Below are positions 1 to 10,998 of a stretch of 57,418 nt of DNA, one piece after another. Position 1 is the first letter of the stretch, and every line of letters starts with the position of its first letter. The stretch is from contig CAJQGR010000039.1 in the NCBI GenBank assembly GCA_905477785.1, positions 1-57,418 of the forward strand, read 5' to 3'. The position numbers were made by a program, and so were the translations under genes. The notes beneath the pieces were generated by a model. That model was not told the origin of the DNA. It was given only the letters and a program-made list of their open reading frames with translations, and searched no databases. This stretch comes from an uncultured Hellea sp. Lineage in GTDB: Bacteria > Pseudomonadota > Alphaproteobacteria > Caulobacterales > Maricaulaceae.

Positions 1-69
1 GCCGAATCGGGATGGTACTCCGGCGAATATACGGACTAACTCTGAAATAGTAAAAAAGCTCGCGAGGGT

Positions 70-1887
70 GTGATGGAGTTTTTATTAGCTAATCATCCAT
101 TAGATTGCCCTGTTTGTGATCAAGGTGGAGAGTGCGACCTTCAAGATCAGGCGATGGCGTATGGACGAGATTCAGCTCGTTTTGATGAAAATAAGAGAGC
201 TGTTGACGATAAAAATATGGGTCCTTTGGTTAACACTATAATGAACCGCTGCATTCAATGTACGCGTTGTGTAAGGTTTATTACTGAAGTTGCTGGCGTA
301 GAAGAAATTGGATTAGCTTCAAGAGGTGAAGATGCTGAAATAACTACATATTTAGAGAAATCACTATCATCTGAGCTCTCAGGGAATGTAATTGATCTAT
401 GCCCAGTTGGTGCCTTAACTTCAAAACCATATGCTTTCAATGCCAGGCCGTGGGAGCTTGATAGTGTAGAGTCTATAGATTTAATGGATGCTGTCGGCTC
501 AAACATTCGTATAGATAGCCGTGCAGGGGCTGTTTTAAGAATTATGCCAATAAATAATGATGCTATCAATGAAGAATGGATAACGGATAAAGCTCGATTT
601 AATTGGGATGGATTATCTCGTCAGCGTCTTGATAAGCCATATGTCAGAGTAGGTGGAAAGCTTCGTGTTGCTGAGTGGGATGAAGCGTTAAATTTAGCTG
701 CAGAAAAACTCTCTGGTGACCCTAGCAAAATTGCAGCCATAGCTGGTGATCTATGTGATGCTGAATCCATGAAGGCACTGATGGACTTAATGAATAGTTT
801 GGGTGTGAAAAATATAGATTGCAGGCAAGATGGAATGACCATTGGCACTGACTATAGAGAAACGTATCTTTTTAATTCTACCATAAATGGAATAGAAGAA
901 TCAGATGCAATTTTAATAATCGGGGCTAATCCTAGGCTTGAAGCTTCTCTAGTAAATACGCGTATAAGAAAGTCTTGGCTAGCAGGAAAAACAAGTATTG
1001 CCCTTATAGGAGAAAACTCTGATTTAACATATGATTTCGAGCATCTAGGAACAAAACCGTCTGATATACTAAAAATAGTTAAAGGAAGGAGTGGATTTTC
1101 TAAAAAATTTAAAGAGGCTAAGAAACCTTCAATTATAGTTGGAACAGGAGTATTAAACCGCAAAGATACTTTCAAAATATTAAGTTATATCAATAGTTTA
1201 AAATTAAAGTCTAACTTAATTACTGATGAATGGAACGGTTATAATATTCTTCATTCAGTGGCTTCACGTGTTGCTGGATTAGATATGGGTTTCCTTCCTG
1301 TTGATGGAGGTTTAGATACTAGAAAAATAATAGAAAACTCCAAAAAAGGTAAGATTGAAACAATATTTTTACTTGGAGCAGATGAGCTTGATATGTCTAA
1401 CCTAAAGTCTTCATTTATAATCTATCAGGGAAGTCACGGCGATGCTGGAGCTCATGCTGCAGATGTTATACTTCCTGGTGCTTCATATGCTGAAAAAACT
1501 GGTATTTATGTGAACTTAGAAGGCAGAGTACAAATCGGAATACCTGCTATTAATCCCAAAGGACAGGCTAAAGAGGATTGGTCTATAATTAGGGCTTTGT
1601 CAGGTCACCTAGGTAAAGCTTTGCCCTATGACAATCTGGATGCCTTGAGATCTAAGCTTTTTGAGGATCATTCTTCATTCGCTGGAATCGGTTATATTGA
1701 GAAAGCAACTAACTCAAATAATTTCGATATCTTGCCTCAATCTGAAAAAAATACCTATGAGGATGCGCCATTTGTAAATCCTATTTGTGATTTTTATATG
1801 ACAAATGTAATATTACGAGCTTCAAATATCATGGCTGATTGTTCGTCTCTCATTGATAATGTAGGTATTACTGAGGCAGTTAAATAA
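70..1887 (+). CDS. nuoG: NADH-quinone oxidoreductase subunit G (5'-partial, apparent frameshift)
   Basis: This is the large peripheral-arm iron-sulfur subunit of respiratory complex I. The open frame starts at GTG 70 and holds the His-Cys3 ligand set of cluster N5 (H9, C13, C16, C22) in a [15 protein letters not shown] motif. A CxxCxxC group plus CPVGALT (cluster N4) follows, then the molybdopterin-oxidoreductase-like domain. It is 605 residues against about 690 usual, because the N-terminal 2Fe-2S ferredoxin part lies upstream. Bases 2-55 in another frame encode a peptide ending NSEIVKK that fits the missing sequence. The two frames would join if the A run at 52-57 had seven bases instead of six. 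The join is either a real frameshift or an indel error near the contig edge. Its stop overlaps the nuoH start by one base. Confidence 0.93.
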   Translation: MMEFLLANHPLDCPVCDQGGECDLQDQAMAYGRDSARFDENKRAVDDKNMGPLVNTIMNRCIQCTRCVRFITEVAGVEEIGLASRGEDAEITTYLEKSLSSELSGNVIDLCPVGALTSKPYAFNARPWELDSVESIDLMDAVGSNIRIDSRAGAVLRIMPINNDAINEEWITDKARFNWDGLSRQRLDKPYVRVGGKLRVAEWDEALNLAAEKLSGDPSKIAAIAGDLCDAESMKALMDLMNSLGVKNIDCRQDGMTIGTDYRETYLFNSTINGIEESDAILIIGANPRLEASLVNTRIRKSWLAGKTSIALIGENSDLTYDFEHLGTKPSDILKIVKGRSGFSKKFKEAKKPSIIVGTGVLNRKDTFKILSYINSLKLKSNLITDEWNGYNILHSVASRVAGLDMGFLPVDGGLDTRKIIENSKKGKIETIFLLGADELDMSNLKSSFIIYQGSHGDAGAHAADVILPGASYAEKTGIYVNLEGRVQIGIPAINPKGQAKEDWSIIRALSGHLGKALPYDNLDALRSKLFEDHSSFAGIGYIEKATNSNNFDILPQSEKNTYEDAPFVNPICDFYMTNVILRASNIMADCSSLIDNVGITEAVK

Positions 1888-2969
1888 TGATTATGTCATT
1901 AATACTTATTTGGTCTGACCTATCACCAATGATGTGGTTTGGTTTAAAGATTGCTCAAATTATTGCTTTTGTTCTAATTTTATCAGTAATATTAGCATTT
2001 TTAATTTTAATGGATCGTAAAGTTTGGGCTGCAGTTCAGATGCGTCGGGGACCAAATGTGGTTGGCCCATTTGGTTTATTGCAATCTTTTGCTGATTTAT
2101 TAAAATTTGTTTTTAAAGAAATCATAATTCCTGCTGGATCCGATAAGTCTCTATTTATCTTAGCACCATTGATTACATTGGTAATGGCATTTTTAGCTTG
2201 GGCTGTTGTACCCATTGCACCAGGGTGGGTGATGTCAGATATAAATGTAGGTATTCTTTATGTTTTGGCAATATCTTCACTAGGTGTTTATGGTATTATA
2301 ATAGGGGGGTGGGCGTCAAACTCCAAATACCCTTTCATGGGCGCTTTGCGATCTACGGCTCAGATGATTTCTTATGAAGTTTCTATAGGTTTCATAATAC
2401 TTACTGTAGTTTTTCTTGCAGGATCAATGAATCTAAGTGATATAGTAGACTCTCAAGCTGGTGGATTTTATAATTGGAATATGTTCCGTTTTAATCCTTT
2501 TAATACTTATGGATGGTGGAATTTATTACTATTTCCTATCATGTTTTACATGTCGATACTTTTTTTCATATCAGCATTAGCGGAAACAAACAGGCCTCCA
2601 TTTGATTTACCAGAGGCTGAATCTGAGTTAGTTGCAGGATTTATGGTAGAGTATTCATCTACTCCTTATCTACTATTTATGTTTGGTGAGTATCTTAACA
2701 TGACACTAATGTGTGCCATGTTCACTATTTTATTTTTAGGAGGCTGGAGTGCACCTGTTGAGATAGGGGTTCAATTTATCCCACCTGTGATATGGTTTAT
2801 GGGTAAATGTCTATTCATGTTTTTTATGTTTGCAATGGTAAAGGCTATAGTTCCTCGATATCGATATGATCAACTTATGCGTATAGGCTGGAAGGTCTTT
2901 TTGCCAGTTTCATTAATGTCGGTAGTTGTTGTATCAACAATAGTTGTTTTTGTGGGTGGTGCAAATTAA
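1887..2969 (+). CDS. nuoH: NADH-quinone oxidoreductase subunit H
   Basis: This is the inner-membrane subunit of complex I that contacts the peripheral arm and contributes to the quinone site. The 360-residue protein has about eight hydrophobic helices. It carries the family segments [16 protein letters not shown] near the first helix and [20 protein letters not shown] in the central loop, both hallmarks of NuoH/ND1. The ATG overlaps the last base of the nuoG stop, so translation is probably coupled. The stop likewise overlaps the nuoI start by one base. Length and order are standard, and no odd residues were seen. Confidence 0.97.
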   Translation: MIMSLILIWSDLSPMMWFGLKIAQIIAFVLILSVILAFLILMDRKVWAAVQMRRGPNVVGPFGLLQSFADLLKFVFKEIIIPAGSDKSLFILAPLITLVMAFLAWAVVPIAPGWVMSDINVGILYVLAISSLGVYGIIIGGWASNSKYPFMGALRSTAQMISYEVSIGFIILTVVFLAGSMNLSDIVDSQAGGFYNWNMFRFNPFNTYGWWNLLLFPIMFYMSILFFISALAETNRPPFDLPEAESELVAGFMVEYSSTPYLLFMFGEYLNMTLMCAMFTILFLGGWSAPVEIGVQFIPPVIWFMGKCLFMFFMFAMVKAIVPRYRYDQLMRIGWKVFLPVSLMSVVVVSTIVVFVGGAN

Positions 2970-3460
2970 TGTATGATAGATTAAAGTTTGTGATCAGGGG
3001 TGCTCTTTTATTAGATTTTATTTCTTCTTTTTGGCTAGCGCTAAAATATTTTTTTAGACCTAAGGTTACTATTAATTATCCATTCGAAAAAGGTCCTATT
3101 TCTCCACGATTTAGAGGTGAACACGCATTACGTCGTTATCCATCTGGTGAAGAAAGGTGTATTGCCTGTAAACTGTGTGAAGCCATTTGTCCTGCACAAG
3201 CTATCACTATAGAAGCAGAGCCGCGTGAGGATGGTTCAAGAAGAACAACTCGTTATGATATTGATATGGTTAAGTGTATTTATTGTGGACTATGCCAAGA
3301 AGCTTGTCCTGTTGATGCCATAGTTGAAGGTCCAAACTATGAGTTCGCTACAGAAACACGAGAAGAACTTTATTATGATAAAGAAAAATTACTAGCGAAT
3401 GGTGATAGGTGGGAAACAGAAATTGCCAGAAATTTACGATTAGATGCCCCTTACCGCTGA
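2969..3460 (+). CDS. nuoI: NADH-quinone oxidoreductase subunit I
   Basis: This 8Fe ferredoxin-like subunit of complex I carries clusters N6a and N6b and passes electrons from NuoG toward the N2/quinone site. Two complete CxxCxxCxxxCP motifs are visible: [12 protein letters not shown] and [12 protein letters not shown]. The 163 residues and the N-terminal amphipathic stretch ([18 protein letters not shown]) match the usual alphaproteobacterial protein. The start overlaps the nuoH stop by one base. A 25-base gap separates it from nuoJ, the largest within the visible nuo genes. Confidence 0.97.
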   Translation: MYDRLKFVIRGALLLDFISSFWLALKYFFRPKVTINYPFEKGPISPRFRGEHALRRYPSGEERCIACKLCEAICPAQAITIEAEPREDGSRRTTRYDIDMVKCIYCGLCQEACPVDAIVEGPNYEFATETREELYYDKEKLLANGDRWETEIARNLRLDAPYR

Positions 3461-3485
3461 TAGATTTTTATAAAGGAAAACAAAC

Positions 3486-4085
3486 GTGTTAATAGCTATA
3501 TCATTTTATTCATTAGCATTCGTATCCGTTGCAGCTGCCTTCATGGTAGTTGCATCTAAAAATCCTGTTCATTCAGTTTTGTACCTTATTCTAACTTTTT
3601 TTAGTGCTGCTGGTTTATTTATTTTGATGGGTGCTGAGTTTTTAGCATTATTAATAATTATGGTTTATGTGGGAGCTGTAGCTGTATTATTTTTGTTTGT
3701 AGTAATGATGCTTGATGTTGACTTTGTAGAGTTAAAACAGGGTTTTCTTAGTTATCTACCAGTGGGAGCGCTGGTGGCAATAATTTTACTTTTAGAAATG
3801 TTAATGGTTGGTGCTGCATATTTTGCGGGAGAAACAAAAACTGTAGTTGTAAGAGATAATGGTGTTTCTAACCTGGAGGCCTTTGGTCAGGTTCTCTATA
3901 CAGATTATGCAGGAGTTTTTGAAGCTGCAGGATTTGTTCTTTTAGTAGCTATGATTGGAGCAATTGTTTTAACACTCCGAAAAAGGGAAGGGGTTAGAAA
4001 ACAAATACCATCGGAACAGATTGCGCGTACAAAAGAAAAAGGACTTAAGATGGTTGATATTAAACCAGGTGTAGGTATTGAATAA
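3486..4085 (+). CDS. nuoJ: NADH-quinone oxidoreductase subunit J
   Basis: This membrane-arm subunit of complex I (ND6 type) has five predicted hydrophobic helices in its first 165 residues and a charged C-terminal tail. The segment [20 protein letters not shown] is the conserved third helix, which includes the flexible pi-bulge region. Translation starts at GTG 3486, preceded by an AAAGGA ribosome-binding site. At 199 residues the length is normal. The stop overlaps the nuoK ATG by one base. Confidence 0.95.
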   Translation: MLIAISFYSLAFVSVAAAFMVVASKNPVHSVLYLILTFFSAAGLFILMGAEFLALLIIMVYVGAVAVLFLFVVMMLDVDFVELKQGFLSYLPVGALVAIILLLEMLMVGAAYFAGETKTVVVRDNGVSNLEAFGQVLYTDYAGVFEAAGFVLLVAMIGAIVLTLRKREGVRKQIPSEQIARTKEKGLKMVDIKPGVGIE

Positions 4086-4411
4086 TGGTTATTGGTCTTT
4101 CTCATTATTTGGCTGTAGCAGCAATTCTTTTCACAATCGGTGTTTTCGGGATATTTGTTAACCGTAAAAATGTTATAATAATACTCATGTGTGTTGAACT
4201 CATTTTATTGGCAGTTAATATAAACTTTGTATCTTTTTCTACACATATGGCAGAATCTTCTGGTAGTAACCCAATGGCGGGTCAAGTTTTTGCACTCTTC
4301 ATTTTAACAGTAGCTGCAGCTGAGGCTGCCGTTGGTCTAGCAATTTTGGTTGTATATTTCCGAAATAGGGGAAATATCAATGTTGAAAATATTGATTTGA
4401 TGAAGGGATAG
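4085..4411 (+). CDS. nuoK: NADH-quinone oxidoreductase subunit K
   Basis: This small three-helix membrane subunit (ND4L type) takes part in proton translocation. It is 108 residues with three hydrophobic helices. The conserved membrane glutamates sit in helix 2 ([15 protein letters not shown]) and helix 3 ([13 protein letters not shown]). The ATG overlaps the nuoJ stop, and nuoL follows after four bases. The N-terminus is a few residues longer than in most NuoK proteins, but no better-placed later start is evident. Confidence 0.95.
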   Translation: MVIGLSHYLAVAAILFTIGVFGIFVNRKNVIIILMCVELILLAVNINFVSFSTHMAESSGSNPMAGQVFALFILTVAAAEAAVGLAILVVYFRNRGNINVENIDLMKG

Positions 4412-4415
4412 AGTT

Positions 4416-6500
4416 TTGCTTTATCATATAATTATATTTGCACCTTTAATTGGTGCATTGATAGCTGGATTAGCTGGTACTAAATTTGGGCGTAACATAA
4501 TTAATGAGAAATTATGTATGCTTTTGACTACCAGTTTTTTATTTACATCCGCTATACTCTCATGGGTGTCACTTGTAAAAGTAGGCATAAATCATGAAGC
4601 TGTAGATATTAGAGTTTTACGTTGGATGGATGTAGGCAGTTTGAAGGCAGACTGGGCATTTAAGATTGATACTCTTACAGCAGTTATGCTTGTGGTTGTG
4701 AATTCAGTATCAGCATTAGTACATTTATATAGTTGGGGTTATATGAGTGATGATGACTATAAGCCACGCTTTTTTTCATATTTATCATTGTTTACATTTT
4801 TTATGTTGATGCTTGTAACTTCTAATAACTTTATCCAACTTTTCTTTGGTTGGGAGGGTGTTGGCTTAGCCTCTTATTTATTAATTGGATATTACTTCAA
4901 AAAAGATACTGCTAACGCAGCTTCTATAAAAGCTTTTGTGACTAATAGAGTGGGTGATGTTGGTCTTGCATTGGGCGTTATGACGGTTTTTTTAGTTTTT
5001 GGTTCAGTAAATTTTGATATTGTATTTAGCTCTATACTTGAGAATAGTGATCGGAAACTTTCATTTTTATCATTTGAGCTTGATGCACTGGAGTTAATTG
5101 CTGCCTTACTATTTATTGGTGCTATGGGTAAATCAGCGCAATTTATCTTACATGTTTGGCTACCTGATGCTATGGAAGGGCCAACTCCTGTTTCTGCATT
5201 AATACATGCTGCTACAATGGTGACAGCAGGAGTATTTTTGATTTGCCGTGCATCAGCTATATATGATGCTGCTCCAATAACATCTGGCTTCATTACTGCG
5301 ATTGGAGCTTTCACTGCTTTTTTTGCTGCGAGTGTAGCGTTAGTTCAAAATGACATAAAAAGAGTTATTGCTTACTCGACTTGCTCTCAATTGGGTTATA
5401 TGTTTTTCGCTGCTGGTGTAGGGGCTTACAATGCAGCAATGTTTCACTTGTTTACTCATGCGTTCTTTAAGGCCTTACTCTTTCTATGCGCGGGTTCAGT
5501 TATTCATGCCATGCACCATGAACAAGACATGAGGAAAATGGGAGGTATTTGGAAAAAGGTTCCTGTAACTTACATAGCTATGATAATCGGTACTTTAGCT
5601 ATTACAGGTATAGGTATTCCAGGTACTAAAATTGGATTTGCAGGATTTTTCTCAAAAGATGCAATTATTGAAGCTGCCTACTCAGCTGGAGCGATAGGTG
5701 CTAGTGATTCAGCTACTTTTGCATTTTGGATAGGTATCGTGGCTGCGCTCATGACAGCCTTCTATAGCTGGAGACTTATATTTATGACCTTTAATGGAAA
5801 TTATAGGGGGGATCAGGAAATCTACGCTCATGCTCATGAAAGTCCTTTAAATATGTTAGTTCCGTTGGGCTTATTATCTTTAGGCGCAGTAATGGCAGGT
5901 GTTCTATTTTATTCAAAATTTATAGGTAATTATGGTGATTTTTGGAATGGTTCATTGATAATAAATAATCCAGACCATCATGTTAAAATAGCTTCAGAAA
6001 ATTTATATGCAGCTGTAGAGATTTCAGCACTAAATGGAATTGAAGATAACAAACATAGCGGTCTATTCGGGTGGCTTTTTAATTTAGTTCATGGTTATCC
6101 CTTCTGGGTATTGTTAATGCCACTTTTGGTATCTATTTCAGGATTCTCATTAGCATATTTAATGTATATGCGCGGTGAGGGTGCGTCAAAACATATACGT
6201 AACATAGAAGATAATGGTGGTTCACCTCTATATAACTTCCTCCTCAATAAATGGTATATTGATGAAATCTATGAAATGACTATCGTAAAATGGGTTAAAA
6301 AAATAGGAGATATATTCTGGAAGATTGGGGATCAAAAAATAATTGATGGTTTTGGACCTGATGGAATTTCGTCGGCAATTTCTCGTATTTCAAAACGTCT
6401 TTCAAAATTACATACCGGTTATTTGTACCATTATGCTTTTGTTATGCTTTTGGGCGTTGCACTAATTATAATTTTGGTATTTCGTACGGTAGGGAGTTAG
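4416..6500 (+). CDS. nuoL: NADH-quinone oxidoreductase subunit L
   Basis: This is the distal antiporter-like proton-pumping subunit of complex I. The 694-residue, strongly hydrophobic protein carries the Mrp-type core: [19 protein letters not shown], then the helix with [24 protein letters not shown]. It ends in the long lateral helix and a final transmembrane segment. Translation appears to start at TTG 4416. An AAGGG ribosome-binding site lies at 4403-4407, inside the end of nuoK, and no ATG is suitably placed. The nuoM gene begins five bases after the stop. Confidence 0.96.
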   Translation: MLYHIIIFAPLIGALIAGLAGTKFGRNIINEKLCMLLTTSFLFTSAILSWVSLVKVGINHEAVDIRVLRWMDVGSLKADWAFKIDTLTAVMLVVVNSVSALVHLYSWGYMSDDDYKPRFFSYLSLFTFFMLMLVTSNNFIQLFFGWEGVGLASYLLIGYYFKKDTANAASIKAFVTNRVGDVGLALGVMTVFLVFGSVNFDIVFSSILENSDRKLSFLSFELDALELIAALLFIGAMGKSAQFILHVWLPDAMEGPTPVSALIHAATMVTAGVFLICRASAIYDAAPITSGFITAIGAFTAFFAASVALVQNDIKRVIAYSTCSQLGYMFFAAGVGAYNAAMFHLFTHAFFKALLFLCAGSVIHAMHHEQDMRKMGGIWKKVPVTYIAMIIGTLAITGIGIPGTKIGFAGFFSKDAIIEAAYSAGAIGASDSATFAFWIGIVAALMTAFYSWRLIFMTFNGNYRGDQEIYAHAHESPLNMLVPLGLLSLGAVMAGVLFYSKFIGNYGDFWNGSLIINNPDHHVKIASENLYAAVEISALNGIEDNKHSGLFGWLFNLVHGYPFWVLLMPLLVSISGFSLAYLMYMRGEGASKHIRNIEDNGGSPLYNFLLNKWYIDEIYEMTIVKWVKKIGDIFWKIGDQKIIDGFGPDGISSAISRISKRLSKLHTGYLYHYAFVMLLGVALIIILVFRTVGS

Positions 6501-6504
6501 TAAT

Positions 6505-8037
6505 ATGTTTGAAAACTACCCGATACTTAGTTTAATAACTTTTATCCCTTTGGCCGGTGCTTTTTTATTAATATTCATGACTCGTGTTTCAAATGCAGAT
6601 GCACAAGAACAACTGTCTAAAAATGCCCCTCGTGTCGCTTTAGTTATTTCTAGTGCTGTGTTCTTTCTTGCACTGATGCTAACTTTTGATTTTGATAGCT
6701 CTAAGTCAGGATTTCAATTTGTAGAAACAACAAAATGGTTGGGCGGAGGTATTGATTTTAGGCTTGGTGTTGATGGTATCTCAATATTATTTGTACTGCT
6801 TACAACCTTCCTAACCCCCCTTTGTATACTTGCTAGTGAAAGGTCAGTAAAATCACGAATGTTAGAGTTTATGGTGGCTTTTTTAATTTTAGAGACTTTA
6901 ATGATTGGTACTTTTGTTGCATTAGATTTAATTCTTTTTTATCTTTTCTTTGAAGCTGTTCTTATTCCTATGTTTATAATCATTGGTGTTTGGGGAGGAA
7001 AAAATAGAGTTTATGCAAGTTATAAATTTTTCCTATATACACTTTTAGGCTCAGTTTTAATGCTTGCAGCAATCATGTGGATTTATAGCTTCAGTATGGT
7101 TAACTTAGGTGATGCTACAACAAATATAGAAGTATTAATTAACGAGTTAAGAATTCCAAAAGAAACACAAAAATGGTTGTGGTTAGCATTTTTTGCTTCT
7201 TTTGCTGTTAAAATGCCTATGTGGCCTGTTCATACCTGGCTTCCAGATGCTCACGTAGAAGCGCCAACGGCTGGCTCTGTTATACTTGCAGGCGTATTGT
7301 TGAAATTAGGGGGATATGGCTTCTTAAGGTTTTCATTGACACTATTTCCTAATGCCTCGTTAGAGTTTGCGCCATTAATTTTTTGGATGTCAGTAATAGC
7401 AATCATATACACCTCACTTATTGCTTACAGACAAAACGATATTAAAAAGCTGATAGCTTATTCATCTGTTGCTCATATGGGCTTTGTCACAATGGGTATA
7501 TTCACATTTAATACTCAGGGACTACAAGGCGGAATTTATCAAATGTTATCACATGGTATCATTTCGGGTGCGTTATTTTTCTGTGTTGGTGTAATATATG
7601 ATAGAATGCATACTCGAGAAATCTCTTTTTATGGAGGTTTAGTGAAAAGAATGCCTGTATATGCAGCCTTTTTTATGCTTTTCACAATGGCTAATGTAGG
7701 GTTACCCGGAACCTCAGGGTTTGTTGGGGAGATACTCACAATGATTGGTGCCTATCAAGTGAGTCCATGGATTGCTTTAGGTGCAGCAATGGGAATGATT
7801 TTTTCTGCTGTTTATGCATTACACTTATATAGAGAGGTAATTTTTGGAGAACAAATAAACCCTAATCTTGATAGTATTAAAGATATGAATACAAGAGAGT
7901 TAATAATACTAACTCCCTTGGCATTACTAACTATATTATTTGGTATTTATCCATCACTTATAACAGATATAACGGCAGTTTCTGTTGAAAATTTAATTAA
8001 TAATTTTAACGCTGCTATTTTGTTAACTGGAAACTAA
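6505..8037 (+). CDS. nuoM: NADH-quinone oxidoreductase subunit M
   Basis: This is the second antiporter-like proton-pumping subunit of complex I. The protein has 510 residues and about 14 hydrophobic helices. Visible signatures are [24 protein letters not shown] (essential glutamate in helix 5) and [24 protein letters not shown] (conserved lysine and HTWLPDAH). It lies between nuoL and nuoN with gaps of four bases on both sides, in the order usual for alphaproteobacteria. Nothing unusual was noticed. Confidence 0.97.
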   Translation: MFENYPILSLITFIPLAGAFLLIFMTRVSNADAQEQLSKNAPRVALVISSAVFFLALMLTFDFDSSKSGFQFVETTKWLGGGIDFRLGVDGISILFVLLTTFLTPLCILASERSVKSRMLEFMVAFLILETLMIGTFVALDLILFYLFFEAVLIPMFIIIGVWGGKNRVYASYKFFLYTLLGSVLMLAAIMWIYSFSMVNLGDATTNIEVLINELRIPKETQKWLWLAFFASFAVKMPMWPVHTWLPDAHVEAPTAGSVILAGVLLKLGGYGFLRFSLTLFPNASLEFAPLIFWMSVIAIIYTSLIAYRQNDIKKLIAYSSVAHMGFVTMGIFTFNTQGLQGGIYQMLSHGIISGALFFCVGVIYDRMHTREISFYGGLVKRMPVYAAFFMLFTMANVGLPGTSGFVGEILTMIGAYQVSPWIALGAAMGMIFSAVYALHLYREVIFGEQINPNLDSIKDMNTRELIILTPLALLTILFGIYPSLITDITAVSVENLINNFNAAILLTGN

Positions 8038-8041
8038 AGTT

Positions 8042-9475
8042 ATGTTTCAAACAATTTCATTATTCGCACCTCAGCTGGTACTGGCTTTTTTTGCATCTCA
8101 ATTATTGTCTACTGGAGCTTTCGCTAAGAGAGATATATCTATAGGTGTACGTAATTTTTCTATTTTTGTCCTATTAATCTACTCGGTAATAGGTTTTATT
8201 CTAGGTAAACCGACTGGAACAGCCTTCAAAGGCGCTCTAGTGATTGATGACTTTAGCCATTATATGAATCTTATAATTGGTTTGTCGGCGGCAGCAACTT
8301 TAGCATTATCTAAAAGCTTTTTTCAAATTGAAAAACTTGATCGTTTTGAGTTTTCCATCTTAGTTCTTTATTGCACTCTTGGTATGAGTATTATGGTATC
8401 TGCTAATACTCTACTGGCACTATATATTGGTATAGAAATGCAGTCATTAGCACTATACATTATGGCTGCTTTTAATCGTGATAGCCTAAGGGCGTCCGAA
8501 GCTGGTTTGAAATATTTTGTTTTAGGAGCTCTTTCTTCAGGACTTCTCCTATATGGCGCTTCATTAATATACGGTTTTACTGGTTCTATTGAATTTACGC
8601 AAATTTCTGAGGCCATTTCTTATGGAGCATCTCCAGGAATTATAGCAGGTATGGTTTTCTTACTTTGTGGCCTTGCATTCAAAATTTCGGCTGCGCCTTT
8701 TCATATGTGGACACCTGATGTTTATGAGGGTGCTCCAACACCAGTTACAGCTTTTTTTGCGTCAGTGCCAAAATTTGCTGCAATGGCATTAATCGCTCGC
8801 CTTTTAGTTGGCCCATTTGAAACTATAGTTAGCCAATGGCAGCAAGTTATTGTAATATTTGCTATTTTATCAATGTTTATTGGTGCTATTGGAGCGTTAG
8901 TTCAGGTAAACATTAAACGACTTATGGCCTATTCATCTATAGCTAATATGGGATTTGCTCTTGTTGCTCTATCGGCTGGAAATGAGTCTGGTGTAAAAGG
9001 TATGCTGATATTTATGAGTATATATGTTATATCTATTATTGGAATATTCGCGTGTATACTGCAAATGCGAATTCGCGATGGTATGGTTGAAAATATAAAT
9101 GATCTAGCCGGTCTATCTAAGTCAAATAGAAGCTTAGCTTTGGTTCTTACAGTCTTTATGTTTTCTATTATGGGTATACCGCCATTATTAGGCTTTTTTG
9201 GTAAGTTTTTTGCTTTTGTACCAGCGATAGAGGCAGGAATGGTTTGGTTGGTTGTTTTGGCCCTTATAGCTTCGGTAATTGGTGCGTTTTATTATTTGCG
9301 TTTAGTGAAAATAATATGGGGAGATGAGAGTTCACATGAGTTTGTGGAGGCTCCTAAAACTTTACGTACTATAGCGTTAATGTCTTCTTTATTAGTCTTC
9401 CCAATTTTGATACTTCCATTAATCTCAATACCAACACAAAGTTTAATATCGAGGGCTGCAAGCAGTTTATTTTAA
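8042..9475 (+). CDS. nuoN: NADH-quinone oxidoreductase subunit N
   Basis: This is the third antiporter-like membrane subunit of complex I. The 477-residue protein has the family segments YIGIEMQSLALYIMAAF and KISAAPFHMWTPDVYEGAPTPVTAF, with the essential lysine and glutamate of the Mrp fold. It closes the nuo cluster, and birA starts one base beyond its stop. That adjacency is common in alphaproteobacteria and suggests the downstream genes are read from the nuo transcript. Confidence 0.97.
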   Translation: MFQTISLFAPQLVLAFFASQLLSTGAFAKRDISIGVRNFSIFVLLIYSVIGFILGKPTGTAFKGALVIDDFSHYMNLIIGLSAAATLALSKSFFQIEKLDRFEFSILVLYCTLGMSIMVSANTLLALYIGIEMQSLALYIMAAFNRDSLRASEAGLKYFVLGALSSGLLLYGASLIYGFTGSIEFTQISEAISYGASPGIIAGMVFLLCGLAFKISAAPFHMWTPDVYEGAPTPVTAFFASVPKFAAMALIARLLVGPFETIVSQWQQVIVIFAILSMFIGAIGALVQVNIKRLMAYSSIANMGFALVALSAGNESGVKGMLIFMSIYVISIIGIFACILQMRIRDGMVENINDLAGLSKSNRSLALVLTVFMFSIMGIPPLLGFFGKFFAFVPAIEAGMVWLVVLALIASVIGAFYYLRLVKIIWGDESSHEFVEAPKTLRTIALMSSLLVFPILILPLISIPTQSLISRAASSLF

Positions 9476-9476
9476 T

Positions 9477-10211
9477 GTGAAAGTTATCCTACTAGAAAGC
9501 GTTGATTCAACTAACGCTCATGCAAAAATTCTTTTAGCGAGTGAGCAGCTACCTTTTTGGATTTTAGCTGAAAGACAGTCTAAGGGTAGAGGTCGTTATC
9601 AAAGAAAGTGGATCAGTAATTCTGGTAATTTATTTTGCTCTGGCGTTTATCCGATAGTTCATGATTTAACACATGCATCAAATTTGAGTTTTGTAGCAGC
9701 TATAGCAGTGGCTGAAACTTTAGCAGAATTTGTATCTCCAGAGTTAATTAAGATTAAATGGCCTAATGATATTCTGTTAAACGGGAAAAAAGTTTCCGGA
9801 ATATTATTAGAAACATTTAGTCATAAAAATAATAATTTTGTAATCATTGGTATAGGGATAAACTTGTTACATCATCCTAAAGACAGCCTATATCCGGCAA
9901 CGAATTTATTAGAACATGCTAATAATAATTCTCTTGACCAATCTCCCTCAATAATTCTTGATGTCTTAATTGATAAATTTGAAGCTTTAAATGAAACCTA
10001 TACTACAAAAGGCTTTGCGCCGATAAGAGAACGCTGGCATCGATTATGTTATAATATACCTGGAGAAGTAGATGTTAATCTATTAACCGAGAAATTCTCT
10101 GGAATGGCCACAGGAATTGATTTAAATGGGTCATTGCTTGTTAGATTATCAAATGGCACCATGCGCAATATAAGCGCTGGGGATGTTTTTTTTGGTAGTG
10201 ATAATGTTTAA
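9477..10211 (+). CDS. birA: Biotin-[acetyl-CoA-carboxylase] ligase
   Basis: The enzyme makes biotinyl-5'-AMP and transfers biotin to carrier lysines of acetyl-CoA and other carboxylases in the cytoplasm. The 244-residue protein starts directly with the catalytic domain: an STNAHAK motif near residues 11-17, the adenylate-binding GRGRYQRKW loop, and KWPNDILLNGKKVSGILLE. A short C-terminal SH3-like domain follows. It lacks the N-terminal DNA-binding winged helix of E. coli BirA, so it should be a monofunctional ligase. Start is GTG 9477, one base after nuoN. Confidence 0.93.
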   Translation: MKVILLESVDSTNAHAKILLASEQLPFWILAERQSKGRGRYQRKWISNSGNLFCSGVYPIVHDLTHASNLSFVAAIAVAETLAEFVSPELIKIKWPNDILLNGKKVSGILLETFSHKNNNFVIIGIGINLLHHPKDSLYPATNLLEHANNNSLDQSPSIILDVLIDKFEALNETYTTKGFAPIRERWHRLCYNIPGEVDVNLLTEKFSGMATGIDLNGSLLVRLSNGTMRNISAGDVFFGSDNV

Positions 10212-10223
10212 GGACAAATTGAT

Positions 10224-10991
10224 ATGTTACTTGTAATTGACGTTGGAAATACAAACACTCTTTTTGCAATACATGATGGTGACAAGTGGCTGGTTGAGTG
10301 GCGTATTGCTACTGATGCGTCACGCACTGCTGATGAATATGCAGTATGGTTTTATCAATTAATGAGCATGCAAAAAATTAAAATTAATGATATTGATGCT
10401 TGCGTTATCTCAACAGTCGTTCCTCAGTCACTTTTCAATATGCGAAATCTTGCCAGACGCCACTTAAATGTTGAGCCTATTGTTGTCGGAGATGATGGAG
10501 TTGATGTTGGTGTTGGTATTGAAATTGATAATCCAAAAGAGGTTGGTTCTGATAGATTGGTTACAGCTTTAGGAGCTTTACAAAAATATGAAGGTAATCT
10601 TTTAATAGTTGATAGTGGGACAGCAACTACTTTTGACATTGTTTCAAAAGATAATTTTTTCGAAGGAGGAATTATTGCTCCCGGAATTAACCTATCAGTC
10701 CGCGCGTTGCATGAAGCATCAGCGCAATTACCCAGAATTGCTATATTAAAACCTAATCGTGTAGTTGGAAAAAATACAGTTGAAGCCATGCAGTCGGGTA
10801 TTTTTTTTGGATATATTAGCTTGATTGATGGATTGATAAATAAAATTTTAAGTGAGGATGGGCGTAAATTTACTGTTATAGGCACGGGTGGCGTAGCCTC
10901 TTTATTTCAAGGTGAATCACAATTGATTCAACATTATGACTCAAATTTGACTATCGATGGCCTGTTGAAAATATGGCGTTTAAATAAGTAA
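10224..10991 (+). CDS. coaX: Type III pantothenate kinase
   Basis: This enzyme phosphorylates pantothenate in the first committed step of coenzyme A synthesis. The 255-residue protein has the ASKHA-fold phosphate loop IDVGNTNT near the N-terminus, the pantothenate-binding VGSDRLV segment, the second phosphate motif DSGTATTFD, and the GGIIAPGI loop. All are typical of CoaX and different from the type I kinase CoaA. The birA-coaX-rnj order is a familiar alphaproteobacterial arrangement. A GGACA-like ribosome-binding site precedes ATG 10224. Confidence 0.95.
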   Translation: MLLVIDVGNTNTLFAIHDGDKWLVEWRIATDASRTADEYAVWFYQLMSMQKIKINDIDACVISTVVPQSLFNMRNLARRHLNVEPIVVGDDGVDVGVGIEIDNPKEVGSDRLVTALGALQKYEGNLLIVDSGTATTFDIVSKDNFFEGGIIAPGINLSVRALHEASAQLPRIAILKPNRVVGKNTVEAMQSGIFFGYISLIDGLINKILSEDGRKFTVIGTGGVASLFQGESQLIQHYDSNLTIDGLLKIWRLNK

Positions 10992-10998
10992 TTTAGTT

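Noticed and set aside
255-569. Many antisense and out-of-frame open frames of 60-140 codons inside nuo, dnaE, gltX, trp and other genes
   Set aside because: They lie opposite or within well-supported genes, have no recognisable domains or ribosome-binding sites, and are expected by chance opposite coding DNA.
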